From: Phormidium tenue FACHB-1052
GTDB lineage: Bacteria; Cyanobacteriota; Cyanobacteriia; Phormidesmidales; Phormidesmidaceae
Assembly (NCBI RefSeq): GCF_014696675.1
Contig: NZ_JACJQN010000004.1
Coordinates: forward strand, 124,001-188,000
Direction of reading: 5' to 3'
DNA: 64,000 bases
In this document: in pieces, positions 1-10,400 of the stretch
How the letters are laid out: every line of letters begins with the position of its first letter
Position numbering within the stretch: position 1 is the stretch's first letter
Notes under the pieces: generated by a model
Database searches by the model: none
What the model was told of the DNA's origin: nothing
What the model saw: the letters and a program-made list of their open reading frames with translations, nothing else
Translations under genes and position numbers: made by a program

Positions 1-1
1 C

Positions 2-1066
2 GACGGCACCTCGGCCACCGTGCTGCTGTGCGATCAGGCGGGGGAATCGCTGACGCCGCCGCTGCTCTACAACCATCCCTGCGGAGAAGTCTTAGAAAAC
101 GTTAAGGCCTTGGCCCCCGCCCAAAGCCCCGCCGCCAGCGCCACATCGAGCCTGGCCAAACTGGTGTGGTGGCACCAGACACTGCCCTCCTCAACCTGGA
201 ATCAAGCGACCTATCTGCTGCACCAGGCCGACTGGCTCAGCGCCCAGCTCCACGGCCAGTGGGGGCTGAGCGACTACCACAACAGCCTCAAGCTGGGCTA
301 CGACGTGGGTGAGCTGAGCTACCCTGCCTGGATGCAGGGGCAGCCGTGGAGTCGGGTACTGCCTCGGGTGTTGGCACCGGGAGAACTGGTAGGGTGCGTG
401 ACGGAAACTGTAGCCCAGCGGTTTGGCCTATCGCCCCAGTGTCAGGTAGTGGCGGGCACCACTGACAGCATTGCGGCCTTTTTGGCCAGCGGCGCGATCG
501 CCCCAGGCGACGGGGTCACCTCCTTGGGGTCAACCCTGGCCATCAAGCTACTCAGCGATCGGCGAGTCGACGTGGGAGACTACGGCATTTACAGCCACCG
601 GTTGGGAAACCACTGGTTGGTAGGCGGGGCCTCTAACAGCGGCGGGGCCGTGCTCGAAAAATTCTTTGATCGAGAGACGTTAGTCAACCTGAGCCAGCGT
701 ATCGACCCCGCCGTGCCCACGGAGCTAGACTATTACCCCCTGGTGCAGCCGGGAGAGCGCTTTCCCATCAATGACCCCACCCTGGTTCCGCGCCTCTCGC
801 CCCGCCCAGGGGATGACAGCGCGTTTTTGCATGGTCTGCTGATGGGCATCGCCCGCATTGAGCAGCGAGGATATGAGCTGCTCATTCAGCATGGAGCATC
901 ACCCCTACGGCAAATTTTCACGGCGGGGGGCGGTGCCGCTAACGAAACCTGGCGACAGCTGCGGGCTGCTCTACTGCCGGTGCCCATCAAAAACGCCGCC
1001 TCGGTGGAAGCGGCGGTCGGTAGTGCCTATTTAGCGCGGGGATGGCTGGGGGATGCTATTAAGTAA
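2..1066 (+). CDS. FGGY-family carbohydrate kinase (5' end outside window)
   Basis: ATP-dependent sugar kinase of the FGGY family (xylulokinase/ribulokinase type), cytosolic, phosphorylating a pentose or pentulose. The reading frame is open from base 2 and its first residues, DGTSATVLLCD, match the N-terminal DxGTS phosphate-binding motif of FGGY kinases. The true start therefore lies just upstream of the window and the GTG at 20 is internal. Further family signs are the GTTDSIAAFL segment in the middle and the glycine-rich TAGGGAANETW segment of the ATP-binding domain near the C-terminus. At least 354 residues are present, so only a short N-terminal piece is missing. The stop is 45 bases from the end of the convergent petG. 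Cyanobacterial members have been linked to D-ribulose or D-xylulose, but the substrate cannot be read from sequence. Confidence 0.85.
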   Translation, partial: DGTSATVLLCDQAGESLTPPLLYNHPCGEVLENVKALAPAQSPAASATSSLAKLVWWHQTLPSSTWNQATYLLHQADWLSAQLHGQWGLSDYHNSLKLGYDVGELSYPAWMQGQPWSRVLPRVLAPGELVGCVTETVAQRFGLSPQCQVVAGTTDSIAAFLASGAIAPGDGVTSLGSTLAIKLLSDRRVDVGDYGIYSHRLGNHWLVGGASNSGGAVLEKFFDRETLVNLSQRIDPAVPTELDYYPLVQPGERFPINDPTLVPRLSPRPGDDSAFLHGLLMGIARIEQRGYELLIQHGASPLRQIFTAGGGAANETWRQLRAALLPVPIKNAASVEAAVGSAYLARGWLGDAIK

Positions 1067-1111
1067 GCTCTAAGGCGGCGATCGCGCCCGCCCTCACCCC
1101 CAGCGACCGGG

Positions 1112-1225
1112 CTATGAGTTTAGCTGATTGTCCCGGCGATATTGCATGTAAGCCGCAACGAAAAGCCCGGCCAGGGTGACAGGAATAAACCCTAGAACGA
1201 TGCCACTTAGCAAAGGCTCAACCAC
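1112..1225 (-). CDS. petG: Cytochrome b6f complex subunit V, PetG
   Basis: Small single-span subunit needed for assembly and stability of the cytochrome b6f complex in the thylakoid membrane. The frame encodes 37 residues, the canonical PetG length. It begins [12 protein letters not shown] and continues through [10 protein letters not shown] and AYMQYRR, which match chloroplast and cyanobacterial PetG almost residue for residue. The start is GTG, supported by an AAGGAG ribosome site at 1233-1238, seven bases upstream. One hydrophobic helix covers about residues 5-28, with a basic tail on the other side. It is monocistronic here, between the convergent sugar kinase and the downstream end of cobB. 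No other b6f gene is in the window. Confidence 0.95.
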   Translation of the reverse strand: MVEPLLSGIVLGFIPVTLAGLFVAAYMQYRRDNQLNS

Positions 1226-1313
1226 AGCAATACTCCTTATCTCAACAAAAATCTATGGTCTAACCATAACACTAATTAGGGCTTGACTAAGGCCTTTGGC
1301 CGGTACCCTAGGA

Positions 1314-2729
1314 CTAGGGTTTAGCCTGACTCTGACGGTATTGTAGACAGACTCCAACCAGAGCTTTAGCAACCTCTGGGCAGCCACCCCAATGCAGATG
1401 CAGATATGAGGCATGAATGCGATGCGGTGCCCAGCCCTCGGTGGCGTGGTGCTGCACTGCCCCGTAGCGCTTGAGTTGGTACAGAGGCGATGGGGTGGGC
1501 ATTTCTGTCTCGGAGCGGTGAAACTCGTGCCCCCAGATGGTTTGACCGGCCTGTAAAAGTAAGCTGCCTTGTTCTGCCAAGGCGTGACGGTAGCCCAGAG
1601 TGAGCCGTCCGGTCATCCTCACGCTGGTGGGCAACACGTCGACCATAGGCCAGGCATTGTCATCTAAATCGACCAGGGTGGTGGCTAAGTACATCAACCC
1701 GCCACATTCGGCATAGACAGGTAAGCCTTGCCGAATCAGAGCCTTGAGTCTTGAGCGCAAGCTCTGGTTAGCGGCTAGCTCTGCGGCAAACATTTCGGGA
1801 AAGCCGCCGCCAAAGTACAATCCATCGACATCGGCAGGAGGATGGGCATCCCGCAGGGGGCTCCAGGGAATGATCTCGGCTCCCAGGGCGGTGAGAATAT
1901 CGAGGTTGTCGGAGTAGTAGAAGCTGAAAGCAGGATCTTGGGCGATCGCGATGCGGGGTGAGGGGGGTGGGGAAGTTAGGGGGTGGGTGAGTGCGAGAGG
2001 GTAGGGAGGGTGGGAGAGTTGAGGGGTGGAGTTGGCAGTTAGAAGGGGGGTGAGGGCATCCCAGTCAAAGCAGGTGTGGCCGAGGTGGGCGAGGCGATCG
2101 AGAATGTCGGGGAGTTGGGGAAGTTCGGCGGTGGGCACGAGGCCCAGGTGGCGATCGGGGAGGGCGATCGCATCCTGCCGCCGCAACACGCCAAGAATGG
2201 GCAGATCAATGCTGGCTAGGGCATCGGTGAGGAGTTCGAGATGGCGATCGCTGCCCACCCGATTTAGCACCACCCCGGCTAGTTTTACCTGAGGATCTAG
2301 CGTACGGTAGCCGTGGATGATGGCCAGCACCGATCGCGACAGACGGCTGCAATCGACCACCAGCAGCACCGGCAGGTTCAGCAGACGGGCAATATGGGCA
2401 GTGCTGGCGACATCCGAGAGCCCAGACGCGCCGTCGAAGAGACCCATGACCCCTTCGACCAGGGCAAAGTCAGACCCCTGGCAGCGGTGGGCAAAGCAGT
2501 GCTGCACATAGGTTTCTGAGGTCAGAATCGGGTCGAGGTTGTAGCAGGGTCGCCCCGTCGCCTGCTGGTGAAACATCGGGTCGATGTAGTCTGGCCCCAC
2601 CTTAAACGACTGCACGCGGAGCGATTTTTGCGCTAGGGCCGCCAGCAGCGCCAGGGTGACGGTGGTCTTACCCACACCGCTGCGCTCGCCTGCAATCACT
2701 AGGCCGCCGGGGCTAGCCGCTGTACTCAA
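1314..2729 (-). CDS. cobB: Cobyrinate a,c-diamide synthase (CbiA/CobB)
   Basis: Amidates carboxylates a and c of cobyrinate using glutamine and ATP, in corrin ring biosynthesis; cytosolic. The 471-residue protein has an N-terminal ATPase domain with P-loop GERSGVGKTT (about 14-23) and the substrate segment KVGPDYIDPMFH. A C-terminal class I glutamine amidotransferase domain (about 258-455) has nucleophile Cys342 in YAECGGLMYL and a late histidine in HASYLHLHWGG. The two domains are joined by an unusually Pro/Ser/Thr-rich linker (about 228-258) encoded by a G-rich low-complexity tract. The start appears to be TTG at 2729. A later GTG ten codons in would still keep the P-loop. The gene is divergent from the HExxH protein at 2854. 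Another corrin gene, cobK, lies 12 kb away. Confidence 0.93.
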   Translation of the reverse strand: MSTAASPGGLVIAGERSGVGKTTVTLALLAALAQKSLRVQSFKVGPDYIDPMFHQQATGRPCYNLDPILTSETYVQHCFAHRCQGSDFALVEGVMGLFDGASGLSDVASTAHIARLLNLPVLLVVDCSRLSRSVLAIIHGYRTLDPQVKLAGVVLNRVGSDRHLELLTDALASIDLPILGVLRRQDAIALPDRHLGLVPTAELPQLPDILDRLAHLGHTCFDWDALTPLLTANSTPQLSHPPYPLALTHPLTSPPPSPRIAIAQDPAFSFYYSDNLDILTALGAEIIPWSPLRDAHPPADVDGLYFGGGFPEMFAAELAANQSLRSRLKALIRQGLPVYAECGGLMYLATTLVDLDDNAWPMVDVLPTSVRMTGRLTLGYRHALAEQGSLLLQAGQTIWGHEFHRSETEMPTPSPLYQLKRYGAVQHHATEGWAPHRIHASYLHLHWGGCPEVAKALVGVCLQYRQSQAKP

Positions 2730-2853
2730 GACCCTGCCCTCATGGTTGGCTTCCTGCGGTTAAATCTGTGCAAACCATCTTATCGAGGGACGGGTACCGA
2801 CGGTGGCAGTTGGGTAGTCTGGAAATATCTACGATACGGGATAGCCCAACGCG

Positions 2854-4341
2854 ATGACGACTCCTTCGCTACTAGAGCAGGCCAAGGATGGGGAGGCGGC
2901 AGCGATCGCCGCCCTGCTCACCCACGCCCTCAGACCCAAAGGCATTACGGTGCGGGGCGATCGCCAGAGCTACTGTTTGCAGCTGTGGTTTAGCAGCAGC
3001 CCCGCCCCACCCCAACCGGCAACGGTGGCCTACATCCGCCGCACCCTGGCAAAATTGCAGCCGCCTGACATTGGTATTGTGCAACTCTACGGCACCCAAA
3101 CAGGTGAAGCTCAGCCTATTTGGAGTGAGGAAATCGCTCTGTTGTCGCTCTCACCGACCCTTTTCTCGGATGAGTCCCAGGCCTGTGAGACGTTAGCCTC
3201 CACAACCGATGGCGGTTGGGCTGCTACCCCAGCACCCCAACCGAGTTCCCCCACAGCTACCTCAACGCCGGTAGCGGTGGTGCGCGCCTACGAGGAACTG
3301 GGGTTATCTCTAGGAGACCCGTTGCCCCAGATAGAGTCGGTGTATTTCAAGCGGCGGGCGGAGTTGCTTCGGCGGGGCGATCGCGCCGCCCTAGAGCCCC
3401 TCAAGTGGGCCTTTGCTACCCTCAAAACCCACCTAGAGCAGTCCACCGCCGAGGCTGAGACTGCTTCAGCGGTCTACGCGTCCTTAGGCCAAAACTCTAC
3501 CGTGGCTAGTGTCGTGCCAAAGCCGCGATCGCCGCGCCAGTCGAACGGCCTGGCCATTGCCAGCGACGACACGGATATCCTCTCGTTTCAAAATCGCTAC
3601 AGTAACGGGCTGATTTTCCCCGGCTTGATGCTGTTGGGGATGCTGATGAACGCCATGCCGATCGTGAATGCGCTGCTGTTCGGCATCAAGATTTGGCTGC
3701 ACGAGTTTGGTCACGCTACCATCGCCTGGCTAGCGGGGCGGCAGGCACTACCCCTGCCCATTGGGTGGACGACGCTGAACCCGCAGCGATCGCTCTTTGT
3801 CTACCTCGGCATTTTCACCCTGCTGGGTCTGCTGTTTTGGGCCGGGCGACGCGAGGGCAAACGCTGGCCCATGGTGCTGGCCATAGGGCTTGCGGTGGTG
3901 CAGTTTTACATGACCTGGCTCCTACCCGCCGACACCTTCGACATGCTGTTTTCCTTCGGCGGCATTGGCGGCGAAATCTATCTATCGGCCCTGCTGATCG
4001 TGGGCTTTTACTTCCCCTTGCCCGAATATTTTCGGTGGGATTTTTACCGTTTTCCAGTGGTGCTAGGGGCGGCCTTTTGCTTTTGGGGTCAGGTATGGCT
4101 GTGGCAGCAAGTTCCTAAGGGCAAAGCCTCGATTCCCTTTGGCTCAATGTGGGGCGACGTTGAGCACGGCGATATGAACCAGTTGGTCAACGACCACGGC
4201 TGGACGCCGGGCGATATTATTAGCACCTATAGCGCGATCGCCCACCTGTGTTTGTTTGCGATCGTTGCCGTCTACGGCTACACCCTCTTCCGCCAGCATC
4301 GCGAAACCTTCATTGCCCTGGGACGGCAATGGTTTCCTTGA
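2854..4341 (+). CDS. Membrane protein with HExxH (M50-like) motif and J-like segment
   Basis: Cyanobacterial membrane protein of 495 residues whose exact role I do not recognise. Three parts can be seen. Residues 1-115 form a soluble N-terminal domain. Residues about 145-200 form a helical segment, starting AYEELGLSLGDPLPQI, that resembles the J-like start of cyanobacterial division and chaperone proteins. From about 250 there are six or so hydrophobic segments. The first of these carries HEFGH (His283, Glu284, His287), the zinc-binding signature of membrane metalloproteases such as the site-2 (M50) family. A third ligand is not certain; the GGIGGEIYLS segment offers a candidate. An intramembrane protease or a relative that lost activity are both possible. 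It is divergent from cobB and is followed closely by an unknown gene on the same strand. Confidence 0.6.
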   Translation: MTTPSLLEQAKDGEAAAIAALLTHALRPKGITVRGDRQSYCLQLWFSSSPAPPQPATVAYIRRTLAKLQPPDIGIVQLYGTQTGEAQPIWSEEIALLSLSPTLFSDESQACETLASTTDGGWAATPAPQPSSPTATSTPVAVVRAYEELGLSLGDPLPQIESVYFKRRAELLRRGDRAALEPLKWAFATLKTHLEQSTAEAETASAVYASLGQNSTVASVVPKPRSPRQSNGLAIASDDTDILSFQNRYSNGLIFPGLMLLGMLMNAMPIVNALLFGIKIWLHEFGHATIAWLAGRQALPLPIGWTTLNPQRSLFVYLGIFTLLGLLFWAGRREGKRWPMVLAIGLAVVQFYMTWLLPADTFDMLFSFGGIGGEIYLSALLIVGFYFPLPEYFRWDFYRFPVVLGAAFCFWGQVWLWQQVPKGKASIPFGSMWGDVEHGDMNQLVNDHGWTPGDIISTYSAIAHLCLFAIVAVYGYTLFRQHRETFIALGRQWFP

Positions 4342-4384
4342 AGCTGTGGTATCAGTAGGAAATGCTAACTGCCCAGACTTTGCC

Positions 4385-5227
4385 ATGAAACTTTCTGAAG
4401 CCGATGCTGCCCTATTCTTTGAGCTGATGTGGAGTCTGCAAATCTACGTCAACCAGCAGCTCAAACTTGTGCCCCACATCGAAGACCCAGCGGGTTTTGA
4501 AGCTCGTCCGACGGAAGAGAAGATAGCAATTCGGGATGCCTTATACCAAAATCCAGAGTTGATCGATCGCTTCATCCAAGAAAATCCTCAAGGTTTGGGG
4601 CCTGACAAGATTGAGATTCTCGATTCCTGGAAAAACTTCATTGAGGGCACCTTTTACATCGAGCGATTCCTCAAAAAGTATGCCGTCTTCATCAGCAATA
4701 AAGATGTAGTTTATGGGGTTCTAGGGCTGTGGGATAGCTTCGACGACATGATTCATAAAAGCTATCTACCCCTCATGGTTAAAGCAGTGCTGCTGCCCTT
4801 TAAAGGGCAAATTGTGTACGACGGGCTGCTCCAGAGCACAAACATCCACTTTGGCGGAGGCATTAGAAGCGAGCTAAAGCAGATTTATCTAGCGGCTAAA
4901 AACGCTGGCCGAATCATCGAATCCCTCGACCCAGTTCAGCACAAGGCTATAGCTCAGGCCGCGCCTTTGCCCAATAAACCTAAGCAAGACTTCGCACCGC
5001 TGCTCGACGATTTGGCCCAACAGGCTAAGGTGCTGCGGGGCGGTAATGGCCAGCCGCCCATAAACAGTCCTATTTTTAGCCTAATTAAAGCCAGCTTAGA
5101 ATTGGGCCAACTTAGCGTCAACGAGCCAGATAACGAAGAGCAGATGATGAAATCTCTAGATAAGGCCGAGCGAGCTTTGAAAAAGATAGAGTCCGCACTT
5201 TACGGCCCTCGGGGCTGGATGCTCTAA
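4385..5227 (+). CDS. Conserved hypothetical protein, 280 residues
   Basis: I do not recognise this family. The protein is soluble and helical, with no signal peptide or membrane segment. It begins MKLSEADAALFFELMWSLQ and ends with a helical, charged region (about 235-275) that could form a coiled coil. I chose the ATG at 4385, which lies 43 bases after the preceding stop. The frame stays open upstream to 4256, but that extension would overlap the M50-like gene by 86 bases. Codon use looks less GC-rich than in the neighbours. The gene converges on cysS, and the two coding regions overlap by four bases (5224-5227). Confidence 0.7.
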   Translation: MKLSEADAALFFELMWSLQIYVNQQLKLVPHIEDPAGFEARPTEEKIAIRDALYQNPELIDRFIQENPQGLGPDKIEILDSWKNFIEGTFYIERFLKKYAVFISNKDVVYGVLGLWDSFDDMIHKSYLPLMVKAVLLPFKGQIVYDGLLQSTNIHFGGGIRSELKQIYLAAKNAGRIIESLDPVQHKAIAQAAPLPNKPKQDFAPLLDDLAQQAKVLRGGNGQPPINSPIFSLIKASLELGQLSVNEPDNEEQMMKSLDKAERALKKIESALYGPRGWML

Positions 5228-6699
5228 CGATGCCACTCGGTGATGCCGCCGGGCTTGTCGATCAGAGTAATGCCCTCGGCCTGGAGCAGGTCGCGGATGC
5301 GATCGCCCTCGGCAAAGTCCTTTGCGGCCCTGGCTTCCCGCCGCTGGGTCAGCAGCGCCTCAATGTCGGCATCCGACAGCCTGCCCTCGGTGGATATCTC
5401 GGCCCCAGGCCGAGCTTCTAGCCCCAGCACCTGGGCGAGGCACACCAGGGTTTGCCACTGCTGGCGGAGAACATCGCTAGCGGTATCAGCCTCGCCCGTG
5501 TGAGTAATCAAATTCCCTGCGCGGCGCAGGTCTTTGGCCAGGTCAAACAGCACCGCCAGCCCCCCAGCCGTGTTGAAATCGTCATCCATAGCGGCTTGAA
5601 AGGCTTGAACAGGGGCACTGGCGCGATCGATTCGCATGGCAGTAGGATCCCCAAAGACAGCATCCTCACTGTCGGCCCAGCCCAACTTAGCGCCGTATTG
5701 ATAACCAAACAACAGCCCGTCTCGCACCGTGCCCCAGCTAGTTTGGACAGCGGCGATCGCCTCATCGGTAAAATCTACCGGCTTGCGGTAGCTGCCCTGG
5801 AGCAAAAACAGCCGCACCGCCATGGGGTCAGGGGCGTTAGGCGCATCCAGCAAATCTCGAATGGTAGTGAAGTTGCCGAGGGATTTTGACATCTTCTCGC
5901 CGCCCACATTCACCATGCCGTTGTGCATCCAGTAGCGCGACAGGGGATGGCCGGTAGCCGCCTCTGACTGAGCAATCTCGTTTTCGTGGTGGGGAAACAC
6001 CAGATCGTTGCCGCCCACATGGATGTCAATGGTGTCGCCGAGGCGATCGCGAATCATTGCCGAGCATTCGATGTGCCAGCCCGGTCGCCCCGGCCCCCAG
6101 GGCGACTCCCAAAAAGGCTCACCTGCTTTAGCGCTTTTCCATAGGGCAAAGTCAAAGGGGTCTTGTTTAATCGAGTCCTCGGCAGCGACCCGACCGCTGG
6201 CCCCAGACTGCATGTCGTCAAGCTTGCGGCCCGAAAGCTTGCCGTAGCCCTCAAATTTACGCACGGAGTAATACACATCGCCGTTGGCGGGGTAAGCGTA
6301 GCCCTTTTGCTCTAGCTCGCCAATCAGCCGCTGAATGCCATCTAGGGTTTGGGTGGCGTAGGTGTATTCGTCGGCCTCCATCACGTTCAAGCGGGCAATA
6401 TCTTCTAAATACGCTTGGGTATAGCGCTCCGCCACCGTCTGCATAGAAGAATTCTCTGCCTTAGCACGGTTGAGAATTTTGTCGTCAATGTCGGTAAAAT
6501 TTTGCACGTAGTGGACGGCATAGCCCCGCCACAGCAGGTAGCGCCGCACCGTATCCCACGCCACATAGCAGCGGGCATGGCCCAAGTGCGAATGGTCATA
6601 TACCGTGACGCCGCAGCAGTACATCTTCACCCGGCCCGGCTCGTGGGTTTCGAAGGGTTCTTTTTTGCGGGTCAGGGTGTTGTAGAGAGCAATGCTCAT
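5224..6699 (-). CDS. cysS: Cysteinyl-tRNA synthetase
   Basis: Class I aminoacyl-tRNA synthetase that charges tRNA-Cys; cytosolic. The protein shows the HIGH-type motif HLGH within DHSHLGHAR near the start and the KMSKS loop in [11 protein letters not shown]. The zinc-binding cysteine of [10 protein letters not shown] and the WHIECSAM and [10 protein letters not shown] motifs are also present. The length of 491 residues is normal for bacterial CysRS. I start at the ATG encoding [11 protein letters not shown], the usual beginning of the family. The frame extends five codons further to a TTG at 6714, which is less likely. No clear ribosome site is visible. It is convergent with the unknown gene at 4385 and divergent from the pentapeptide gene. 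Confidence 0.96.
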   Translation of the reverse strand: MSIALYNTLTRKKEPFETHEPGRVKMYCCGVTVYDHSHLGHARCYVAWDTVRRYLLWRGYAVHYVQNFTDIDDKILNRAKAENSSMQTVAERYTQAYLEDIARLNVMEADEYTYATQTLDGIQRLIGELEQKGYAYPANGDVYYSVRKFEGYGKLSGRKLDDMQSGASGRVAAEDSIKQDPFDFALWKSAKAGEPFWESPWGPGRPGWHIECSAMIRDRLGDTIDIHVGGNDLVFPHHENEIAQSEAATGHPLSRYWMHNGMVNVGGEKMSKSLGNFTTIRDLLDAPNAPDPMAVRLFLLQGSYRKPVDFTDEAIAAVQTSWGTVRDGLLFGYQYGAKLGWADSEDAVFGDPTAMRIDRASAPVQAFQAAMDDDFNTAGGLAVLFDLAKDLRRAGNLITHTGEADTASDVLRQQWQTLVCLAQVLGLEARPGAEISTEGRLSDADIEALLTQRREARAAKDFAEGDRIRDLLQAEGITLIDKPGGITEWHR

Positions 6700-6965
6700 G
6701 GCAGGGGCGGGCAACGGTGCAGAATGCCCATTATATAAAGAACGCTAACAGAACGATTCAACACTGAAACCGCCCCCAGTGCAACGCGGTGCTCCAGGCT
6801 CGCCAACCGTTACAGCTAGCTCACCATAACTAGAAGAGTCGCGGCAACAGTCTAGAAGATTGTCGCGGGCAGAGTCACAGCATACCTACAGGCCGGGGGA
6901 TTGGTTTGACCCAAGTCAACCTGTAGACTCAAATATGTAGGATTTGATGCAAAATATTGGGAGCC

Positions 6966-7457
6966 ATGGTTAGTCGATCCAGCCTGTGTCGAATAGTGGT
7001 AGCCACGCTGATGGTGCTAACCCTTTGTCTGAGCTGGGTTCACCCGGCCCAGGCCACCAACTACGATCGCCAAAACTTGAGAAAGACCGACTGGTCTAAC
7101 CAAGACCTGCGCGGCAACGACTACACCCGCGCCGATATGGCCGACGCTGACATGAGCCACACCGACCTGCGCGGGGTGCGCCTGTTTGATACCACCCTGG
7201 CCCGCGCCAATATGGAAGGTGCCAATATGACTGGCGCGACGCTGGATGGAGCCCGATTCTTTCAGGCCAACCTCACCAACGCCATTCTCGAAGGGGCCTA
7301 CGCCTTTGGCACCGATTTTCGCGAGGCTATTATCGATGGGGCCGACTTTACCGATGTGCTCCTCGACCCCAAGGTTAATAAGATGCTCTGCGATGTAGCC
7401 AAAGGCACCAATCCGGTAACAGAGCGCAACACCCGCGACACGCTGTACTGTCCATAG
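6966..7457 (+). CDS. Exported pentapeptide-repeat protein
   Basis: Protein of 163 residues with a Sec signal peptide (about 1-31: basic start, hydrophobic core, cleavage near HPAQA-TNY). It then has a run of pentapeptide repeats of the A(D/N)LxX type, for example ADMADADMSHTDLRG and ANMEGANMTGATLDG, from about residue 40 to 135. These fold as a right-handed quadrilateral beta-helix. The tail contains two cysteines (MLCDVAKG and DTLYCP), which may form a disulfide in the oxidising lumen. It resembles thylakoid lumenal pentapeptide proteins; lumenal rather than periplasmic location is inference. The frame opens at a TTG nine bases earlier, but the ATG gives the cleaner signal peptide. Confidence 0.85.
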   Translation: MVSRSSLCRIVVATLMVLTLCLSWVHPAQATNYDRQNLRKTDWSNQDLRGNDYTRADMADADMSHTDLRGVRLFDTTLARANMEGANMTGATLDGARFFQANLTNAILEGAYAFGTDFREAIIDGADFTDVLLDPKVNKMLCDVAKGTNPVTERNTRDTLYCP

Positions 7458-7483
7458 GGTCAAACGCAGCGAGGCCAGCGGAT

Positions 7484-10400
7484 TCAGGCCCTTGGCAAAG
7501 CTGGCCCGTCAGGCCGATTGCTGGAGTTGATGCAGTAACGATTGCGGCCTGCCAGTTTGGCTTGATATAGGGCAGCATCGGCAGCAGCCAGTAGCTCGCT
7601 GGGCGAATTTTTGTGGAGGGGCACGCAGCAGGCAATGCCAAAGCTTAAGGTGATGTGGTCAGCTACCGATGAAAACCCGTGGGGCAACCGGGCCTGAGTA
7701 AACTGGTGCTGAATTCTGGCGGCTACCGCCATGGCCCCCACCAGCGTGGTTCTGGGCAATAGCACCACAAACTCTTCTCCACCATAGCGAGCCAGCACAT
7801 CTCCAGGACGCTGAATATGATCTTTCAGCAGTTGGGCCACCTGTTGCAAACACCGATCCCCTGCTGGGTGCCCGTAGTGGTCGTTGTAGGGCTTGAAATA
7901 ATCCACATCACACATGATTAGAGCCAGAGAGGTGGTAGCCCGCTGGGCCTGTGCCCACTCCTGAATGAATATCTGGTCGAAATGGCGTCGGTTGGCGACT
8001 TGCGTGAGAGCGTCTGTGGTGGCAACTCGATTCAGTTCTTCGTTCGCCTGCTGTAATTGTTGAGTCAACTCTTGGAGCTGCATGTCTGCCCGCATCTGAG
8101 CATCAATGTCTTGAAATGCTCCATAAAGGCGGGTGCAGGTGCCATCAACGAACTCGGCCTGCCCCAGCGATCGCACCCAGCGCAGATTTCCCTGAGCGGT
8201 CACTAGCTGTAGCTTCTCATCCCAGGGTTGCCCAGTGAGGCGCGCGCACTCGATGGCCGCCGCCATGCGCTGACGGTTGACGCCTGACGGATAAAAATTG
8301 AGGGCTGTCGCTAGGGTGGGCTCAAAATCGGCATCGACCCCATGAATTTCTCGGGTGATGGGGGTCCAATGCACCAGATTCTGTTGCAGATCAACTTCCC
8401 AGCCGCCGACGCGGGCGACGCTGTTGGTCTGCTCTAAAAAGACTTTGGTGCGCTGAAGCTCTTCTTCCATGTGCTTGCGCTGGGTGATGTCGCGCCCCTC
8501 CGGAATCAGCAGCACCACCTGACCTTGGTCATCTAAGACTGGCCGCAGGGAGAAGTCGATGGTCATCAGCTGTTGATTGGCCCCCTGTATAACCACCTCA
8601 TAGCGCACAAACTCGCCTCGGCCAGCGGCGGCGATCGCCTGCTTGAGCTGGGCCTGGATTTCCGGGGAGACATCCCACCAGCCCATCTCCCAAATGGGGC
8701 GATCGACCACATCTTCTCGCTCAAAGCCGCCAAAGGCCAGGGCAGTTTGATTGGCCTCCAGCACAATACCCTCCGGCGTCAGCAAACCAATAAACTGATA
8801 CATCTGGTCAAAAATTGCCTGAAAGCGCTGCTGGCTCTCCCGCAAAGCCTTCTCCGCCACTACCCGGCCAGAGACATCCCGCACCATCACCAGCACTTCA
8901 TCCCCCTTCAGGGGCACGATCCGCGCCTCTTCGTAGCGGGGTTTGCCCTCTGCCGTGATGGTGTATTCGTAAATCTGTCGCTCGCCAGTATCAATCGCCT
9001 GCTGGATGAAGTGCAGCCGCTGATCGGCTAACGCTTGAGGCAGCATCTCGTAGAGCGACTGAGGACGCTGGGTGTCAACATCGCCGTAGAGAGCGATCTC
9101 ACCGCCAGAGATAAAGTCGTAGCGCAGACCGCTGCGATCGATGCGCATGAGCAGATCGGGAATCGCTGACAACATGGCCTGTTTGGTGGCTTCACTGGCT
9201 TGCAGGGCCAGTTCTGTCTGCTTGCGCTCGGTGATGTCTTGGATGTAGCCCAAGAACTGGGTAACAGTGCCATCGGCAGCATAGATCACCCGGGTAAAGT
9301 CATCGATCCAGCGATATTCGCCGTTGGCGTGGCGCACCCGATAGGTTTGGGCAAAGCACAGGGTTTGGGCCGCCGTAGCGGTGACTACCTCTGCCTTGAC
9401 CTGTTCTATGTCGTCGGGATGAATGAGAGAGGCAAAAGCCATCTGCCCCTCTACCAACACCCTCGGTTCATACCCTAGCTGGGCTTGCACATTGGGAGAA
9501 ATATACTCCACTGGCCAGTCAGCTGTTGTTCCCCAGCGAATGACCATCGTCGGGCCGCCGATAAACAGGCTGCGCTCTTCCTCGAGGGCTTGCTCGATCT
9601 GTTTGCGATCGCTGATGTCCTGCACAATCGCAATGTCTGAAATCGCCCGCCCATCGGCATCGCGAAGGATAGACAGCACTAGATTTGTCCATCGAACGCT
9701 GCCATCTTTGTGAAAGTAGCGTTTTTCTAACGTGACTGACGCGGCTTGCCCCGCATAGAGCTTGGCCAGGGCAGCCTCAGTTTCTTGTCGCTCGTCGGGA
9801 TGGGCAATATCTTGATAGCGCAGTTGGAGTAGTTCTGCCTTGCTGTAGCCCAGCATGTCGCAGTAGGCTTGGTTAACCTGCAAAAAATGACCGTCTAGAT
9901 CCGCTTGGTTAATGCCCAGGGCAACTTGCTGAAAAATGGCCCGCAGCCGACTTTCACTCAGGCGCAGGGCTTCTTCTAGCTGTTTTTGTTCAGTAATGTC
10001 AGTGGCAACGCTGTCGAGGTGAACTGGCTTGCCCTCGGGGTCATACACCACTCGCGAGCGATCGCGTACCCAGCGCAGCTCTCCATCGGCTCGGATAATG
10101 CGATACTCCAGATCAAATCGCTCCTGCTCGCGGAGTTGCCCCAAAACCTGCTCGATTTTGGGCTGATCGGCTGGGTAAATCAAACTCCGCCACAGGCCAG
10201 GGGCATTCAGAAAATCCTCCTTAGAATAGCCATAGAGGGTTTCCACAGCAGAATTAACGTACCGAGTCGCCATCGTTTGCAAATCGATCGACCAAACCAC
10301 GCCATTAATATTGCTGAGAATGCCGTCCAGCAAAGAGTGCTTTTGAGCGAGCTGAGTTTGAACGACCCGTAATTCCTCGGTGCGTTCTTTAACCTGCTGG

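Noticed and set aside
7017-7463. 148-codon minus-strand frame across the pentapeptide gene
   Set aside because: It is the antisense shadow of a repeat protein, whose periodic codons keep other frames open; the sense strand has a signal peptide and true repeats.
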